Positions 7,711-10,834 of a stretch of 10,834 bases of DNA are shown here, piece after piece. Numbering within the stretch: the first letter of the stretch is position 1; each line of letters starts with the position of its first letter. The position numbers were made by a program, and so were the translations under genes. Source of the stretch: Anaerotignum sp. (GTDB lineage Bacteria; Bacillota; Clostridia; Lachnospirales; Anaerotignaceae); NCBI GenBank assembly GCA_017442465.1, contig JAFRZQ010000089.1:1-10834 (forward strand), read 5' to 3'. The notes under the pieces were generated by a model. That model saw only the letters and a list, made by a program, of their open reading frames with translations. It made no database searches and was not told the origin of the DNA.

Positions 7711-7746
7711 TTGGATTCAGATCATTTCGCTAAAACCATACAGAAA

Positions 7747-8577
7747 TCACTGTTTGAAGTAAACACCATTTAGACCTGTTGCATCAGGCATAACGATCAT
7801 ATAAACTTCACCGTCAGATTCTGTGAATTTGCATGCAAAATTTTCACCATCTTCGAAGAACAGGTCATACACACCAAAGCCTGCATGTTCATATGTGCCA
7901 TACAGGAACTGAACACCGCCCTCACTCATTTCTACTACACTGTCGTTCACAAAAGTAATGCTCAGGTAGCCGCCAAAGGACATCAAATGTTCCTGGTATT
8001 CTTCGTCTGTCAGTTCTACGCCGTCAACAAAACCACCGGCAAAATACCACATTGTACCTTCCAGATCCTCCTCATCCACTACAACATGAGTCAGATCATA
8101 CAGATTATCTCCACTTGCTTCAGGTTCTGTAGCTACATCACCAGATGTGATCTTCACTGTCTGTGTTGCCTGATCCCAGCCTACAGTATAACCGAAAGCC
8201 TGTGCCAGATATTTTGCAGGTGCATATGTACGGCCATTTTCGCTGATCGCCGCTGTATCCATCTTCACTACTTTGGATTCTGCCAGCTTTGCGCCATACA
8301 CAACATATTCTTTAGAATTCAGTTCGAATGCAACTGTTGTTTCACCATCACTGAAGGAAGCCTTCTGTGTATCTCCATTCCAGAAAACTGCCAGACCCAG
8401 TGCATTTGCAATGGGGCGCAGAGGCACCAGTGTACGGCCATCTTTAATAAAAGGTTTTGCATCTGTCCATGTAACAGCCTGACCGTCTACAGTTACATTG
8501 ATATCAGCCGCCAGTGCTGTTGTACCCATACCGATACACATTACTGCAGCCAGAACCAGAGAAATCAGTTTTTTCAT
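7747..8577 (-). CDS. Secreted stalk-domain protein with an LEGTxW module
   Basis: This 276-residue exported protein has a signal peptide at 1-23 ending ALA. Residues 25-145 are a copper-amine-oxidase-N-like stalk (PF07833) with KDGRTLVPLRPIANALG and NGRTYAPAKYLAQAFG. By eye it is about 70% identical to the stalk at 284-1741. Residues 172-276 are a module starting LEGTMWYFAGGF and ending in a PDxTGxxGVYF motif. The neighbouring lipoprotein at 8621-9124 has the same module. Its pattern suggests a small beta-barrel, but I cannot name it. The ATG at 8577 is preferred because AGGAGG sits eight bases ahead; the ATG two codons upstream is too close to it. The gene follows the lipoprotein by 43 bases, and a strong terminator follows its stop. 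Confidence 0.9.
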   Translation of the reverse strand: MKKLISLVLAAVMCIGMGTTALAADINVTVDGQAVTWTDAKPFIKDGRTLVPLRPIANALGLAVFWNGDTQKASFSDGETTVAFELNSKEYVVYGAKLAESKVVKMDTAAISENGRTYAPAKYLAQAFGYTVGWDQATQTVKITSGDVATEPEASGDNLYDLTHVVVDEEDLEGTMWYFAGGFVDGVELTDEEYQEHLMSFGGYLSITFVNDSVVEMSEGGVQFLYGTYEHAGFGVYDLFFEDGENFACKFTESDGEVYMIVMPDATGLNGVYFKQ

Positions 8578-8620
8578 AATCATTTCCTCCTTTGGAAAAA
8601 TACCTTTATGAAATCAGAAA

Positions 8621-9124
8621 TCAGGGCATGAAGTACAGACCGAATTCACCGCTGTTATCGGGCAGAGCAACCATTGTCAGGCCATCCAGATCGATGAAGA
8701 TCAGGGAGTAACGCAGTGCTTCGCCATTGTTATCAAATTCCACGCCAACGCCGCCTTCAATGTATTCGAAGTAACCATTCAGAGAGCCGCCGCCCTGAAC
8801 CATTTCAGCTGTACCATCTTCATTGAATACAAACTGCAGTTTACCGCCATACATTTCGATTGTTGCGTCATAGTCTTCCTGTGTCATTTCTGTATCATCC
8901 ATATAGCCACCGCAGAAATCCCAGTCTGTACCTTCCAGTACAGGTGTTTCTACTGTTGCCACGTCCCACAGTGTGAAACCGTCAGCGCCGCCGTCAGCTG
9001 TATCTTCTACCACTTCTTCAACCACTTCATCCGCAGGTTCATCTACGGGTTCTTCAGAGCCGCCGCAAGCTGCTACGCCAAACGCCATCATCATTGCCAT
9101 CATCATTGCTAAAAATTTTTTCAT
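8621..9124 (-). CDS. Small lipoprotein with an LEGTxW module
   Basis: This 167-residue lipoprotein has a Met-rich leader (MMMAMMMAFGVAAC) and lipid Cys20. A strongly acidic Glu/Asp/Val linker (about 23-48) would hold the domain away from the membrane. Residues 63-167 form a module starting LEGTDWDFCGGY and ending PDNSGEFGLYF. It has the same length as, and matching Gly/Trp/Tyr positions to, the C-terminal module of the downstream stalk protein. Function is unknown. A Cys within the module (CGGY) is not shared by the paralogue, which has Ala there. The ribosome site GAAAGGGGA precedes the ATG. It is the first gene after the regulatory region at 9125-9426, so it is likely the first gene of the operon. 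Confidence 0.88.
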   Translation of the reverse strand: MKKFLAMMMAMMMAFGVAACGGSEEPVDEPADEVVEEVVEDTADGGADGFTLWDVATVETPVLEGTDWDFCGGYMDDTEMTQEDYDATIEMYGGKLQFVFNEDGTAEMVQGGGSLNGYFEYIEGGVGVEFDNNGEALRYSLIFIDLDGLTMVALPDNSGEFGLYFMP

Positions 9125-9259
9125 AAATAAAATCCCCTTTCAATTTCTCTATTTTTTGCGGTTTTCAACCGCTGTAAAACAATGTATACTGCATCATCCA
9201 TCGCCCAATAAAACTCTCTGAGAATTATAAGCGAAGCCCTTTCCTTTCTCTCCTTCCCT

Positions 9260-9288
9260 TTTATAATCACTTCACTGCAGTGTACTAA
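9260..9288 (-). promoter_or_regulatory. Candidate promoter with a palindrome in its spacer
   Basis: On the minus strand, TTAGTA (9283-9288) and TATAAA (9260-9265) are 17 bases apart. The -10 is good and the -35 weak. The perfect 10-base palindrome CACTGCAGTG (9273-9282) fills most of the spacer, which is a typical place for a repressor site. It would serve the lipoprotein gene starting at 9124. Confidence 0.45.
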
Positions 9289-9344
9289 CCTAAGAATATC
9301 AAGAATGAAACTGTTTTCGACAAAAACAACTCGAACGGTAGCTC

Positions 9345-9372
9345 TTTATAACACGAATGGTTAACAGTTCAA
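9345..9372 (-). promoter_or_regulatory. Candidate promoter overlapping an inverted repeat
   Basis: On the minus strand, TTGAAC (9367-9372) and TATAAA (9345-9350) are 16 bases apart. An interrupted inverted repeat, GAA-nn-GTTAAC-nn-TTC (9355-9370), overlaps the -35 and most of the spacer, which would suit an operator. It lies about 220 bases before the start at 9124. Confidence 0.45.
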
Positions 9373-9426
9373 AGCCAGCCATTTATTCTTTTTTATGAAA
9401 ATATCTTCCCCGCTCTTTTCCAAAAA

Positions 9427-10200
9427 TCATTCTTTCAGAGAACCGCCACAGTATTCACAGCAGCCATTCGCACTAGGCATTGTGGTTGCACCGCACCAAG
9501 GGCATGTTACTGCCTGTTTGGGTGCTGCAGCTGCTGCAGCCGCTGTTCTTGCTGCCTGGCGCGCTTCTGTCAGTACACGTTTGATTTCATAACCCATTTC
9601 CTGATACTCACGAACTTCAGGATGATCGGAAGGGCCGCCGCCAAAAAGACCTCTTCTGCCGCTTTCTTTCACAGTAACAGAGTATTTATTCAGCTGGAAA
9701 CGCATTTCCTCAAAATAGGGATGTTTTACACGAATAATAATGTTGAAATTATAGCGATATGTATAACGAGGAGGATTGTAGCTTACCCATTCCCCTTCCG
9801 CATTCTGTCTCTTTTCTTCCGAATGGCTTTCATCTGTATCCACTTCAACGCCGATCACCTGCGCGAAATCGATCACATCAGGGTTTTCTTCTCTGAAGTC
9901 TTTTTTCGCTGTTACAACAAACTGATATTTGTCTTCATCCAGATAGATTTTCTTATCTTCACCCAGAACACGAGTTACATTGAAGTCTTTCAGTTTTTCC
10001 TTGTTTGCTTCATGGTAATCCAACTGTTCCAGAATTTCTTCCAGTGTGCTGCTGGCTCTGTCCTTGAACCAGGGAGAGAGCTTGTTCGCGCAGCCATTGC
10101 ACATATTGGCATCTTTCAATTTGTTATTGCCCAGCAGGCCGATTTCAGCACCACAGATCGCACATTCTTTCTTTTCAAACAGTTTACCGAATAATCCCAT
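9427..10200 (-). CDS. DUF4428-type zinc-ribbon protein
   Basis: This 257-residue protein has no signal peptide. The N-terminus carries a four-cysteine knuckle (Cys13, Cys16, Cys34, Cys37) with the NKLKDANMCNGC pattern of DUF4428. A middle beta-rich part (about 75-190) contains RYTYRYNFNIIIRVKHPYF. A stretch rich in Ala (about 213-226) then links to a C-terminal zinc ribbon (Cys233, Cys236, Cys248, Cys251, with an extra Cys247). The function is not established. Such proteins often sit beside SPFH/YdjI-like zinc-ribbon proteins in Clostridia, as here, and the pair may work at the inner face of the membrane. AAAGGAGG lies seven bases before the ATG, and the gene starts 48 bases after the stop of the SPFH-type gene, so the two are probably cotranscribed. 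Confidence 0.88.
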   Translation of the reverse strand: MGLFGKLFEKKECAICGAEIGLLGNNKLKDANMCNGCANKLSPWFKDRASSTLEEILEQLDYHEANKEKLKDFNVTRVLGEDKKIYLDEDKYQFVVTAKKDFREENPDVIDFAQVIGVEVDTDESHSEEKRQNAEGEWVSYNPPRYTYRYNFNIIIRVKHPYFEEMRFQLNKYSVTVKESGRRGLFGGGPSDHPEVREYQEMGYEIKRVLTEARQAARTAAAAAAAPKQAVTCPWCGATTMPSANGCCEYCGGSLKE

Positions 10201-10248
10201 AATGGAACCTCCTTTTATTTCTCTTCATTTTAATTCTGCAGATTTTTA

Positions 10249-10834
10249 TCAGCTTATAATATCACCATCATCAAAAGGATCACCGCATTCAGGACAGAAT
10301 TTCGGTGCTTTCGTAGGGTCTGCAGGTTCCCAGCCGCATTTGTCACATTTATACTGAGGAACGCCTGCAGGCTTCTTGCTGCCGCATTCAGGACAGAATT
10401 TCCCTTTATTCACTGCGCCGCAGCTGCATTCCCAGCCGTCTTTCTGTACAGGCTTAGGAGAACCGCATTCGGCACAGAATTTACCTGTTACTGTCGCACC
10501 ACAGCTGCATGTCCAGCTTTCTGCAGGTGCAGGCTGAGGTTTACCGCAGCCCATGCAGAACTTACCTGCATTACCAGCCTGACCGCATGCACATGTCCAG
10601 CCTGCAGGAGCCTGAGGCGCTGCCTGCGCCGCCTGCTGCTGTCCCATCTGGAACAGATTCTGGGCATTCATACCGCCCATCTGACCCATCATGCCAACAC
10701 CCATCAGACCTGCCATTGCACCATTGGGGTTATTTGCCGCATCCTGCATTGCAGCAGCCTGTGCGCCAACCAGACGACCAGCCGCACGGGAAGGGTCCAT
10801 ATATGCAACGTCACGCTGCATTTCCTTGATCATC
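10249..10834 (-). CDS. SPFH-domain/YdjI-like protein with four zinc ribbons, C-terminal part
   Basis: The right edge cuts this gene, and the ATG at 10833 is probably internal. The visible 194 residues begin with the end of a helical region (SRAAGRLVGAQAAAMQDAA) and a Gly/Met/Gln-rich stretch typical of the tail of SPFH-domain 'virion core' proteins such as Bacillus YdjI. Four cysteine ribbons follow: three of the unusual form CxCG...GKFCxxCG, then one CDKCG...KFCPECGD, and an acidic end. SPFH proteins of this group assemble on membranes and are linked to envelope stress in Bacillus; the role here is inferred from family only. The SPFH domain itself lies outside the window, so the call rests on the tail. 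The DUF4428 gene follows after 48 bases. Confidence 0.82.
   Translation of the reverse strand, partial: MIKEMQRDVAYMDPSRAAGRLVGAQAAAMQDAANNPNGAMAGLMGVGMMGQMGGMNAQNLFQMGQQQAAQAAPQAPAGWTCACGQAGNAGKFCMGCGKPQPAPAESWTCSCGATVTGKFCAECGSPKPVQKDGWECSCGAVNKGKFCPECGSKKPAGVPQYKCDKCGWEPADPTKAPKFCPECGDPFDDGDIIS
10264..10599 (-). repeat. Four zinc-ribbon repeats within the SPFH-type gene
   Basis: Three consecutive units share W(T/E)C(A/S)CG followed by GKFCxxCG(x)xxP. A fourth unit has CxxC at both ends and a longer loop. Similarity is seen at protein level; the DNA shares stretches such as GGACAGAATTT and GGCACAGAATTT on the plus strand. Confidence 0.75.

Larger units (their letters stand above)
9125..9426. 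other. Intergenic control region (302 bases)
   Basis: No convincing gene lies here. It holds two minus-strand promoter candidates (9345-9372 and 9260-9288), an inverted repeat overlapping each, a 26-base uninterrupted pyrimidine run on the plus strand (9237-9262), and a small hairpin GCGGTT-GAA-AACCGC (9158-9172) in the expected 5' leader of the lipoprotein gene. No clear terminator for the gene ending at 9427 is visible, so read-through from the DUF4428 gene is possible. Confidence 0.6.

Noticed and set aside
9158..9172. GCGGTT/AACCGC hairpin as a terminator
   Set aside because: On the minus strand it is followed by A residues and on the plus strand by no U-tract, so it is at most a leader structure.

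Overview
The window looks like a Firmicutes chromosome, most likely of the class Clostridia. Strong AGGAGG-type ribosome binding sites, Gram-positive lipoprotein signals, copper-amine-oxidase-N (stalk) surface proteins, a clostripain-type peptidase and a DUF4428/SPFH zinc-ribbon pair all point that way. Genus cannot be read from the sequence. No tRNA, rRNA, transposase, phage integrase or CRISPR array is visible.

Layout. (i) Bases 1-283 hold the first codons of a minus-strand gene cut by the left edge, a divergent promoter region, and the ribosome site of the only large plus-strand gene. (ii) 284-1741 (+) encodes a secreted protein with a stalk domain. It converges on the minus-strand genes across a bidirectional terminator at about 1817-1867. 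(iii) From 9124 leftward to 1914 lie seven minus-strand genes in close order: lipoprotein (8621-9124), stalk protein (7747-8577), a strong intrinsic terminator, lipoprotein (7118-7657), clostripain-family lipoprotein peptidase (5128-7080), repeat-bearing stalk protein (4210-5079), coiled-coil protein with a degenerate ADP-ribosyltransferase-like C-terminus (2791-4179), and a GNAT-type acetyltransferase (1914-2753). (iv) A 302-base non-coding stretch (9125-9426) carries two promoter candidates, each overlapping an inverted repeat. (v) 9427-10834 (-) holds a DUF4428 zinc-ribbon protein and the C-terminal part of an SPFH/YdjI-like protein with four zinc ribbons, cut by the right edge.

The main theme is module reuse among neighbouring cell-surface genes. 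The lipoproteins at 7118-7657 and 8621-9124 share an almost identical 63-base signal-peptide segment but unrelated mature parts. The lipoprotein at 8621-9124 and the stalk protein at 7747-8577 share a C-terminal module of about 105 residues that I cannot name. The stalk domain of the latter is about 70% identical by eye to that of the protein at 284-1741. The stalk proteins at 4210-5079 and 7747-8577 share signal-peptide segments. The five exported proteins of the minus-strand run, including a cysteine peptidase, plausibly act together at the envelope; this is inferred from proximity and is not shown. The two most downstream genes encode cytoplasmic proteins. The one with three altered catalytic positions in an ADP-ribosyltransferase-like fold is the most unusual single gene.
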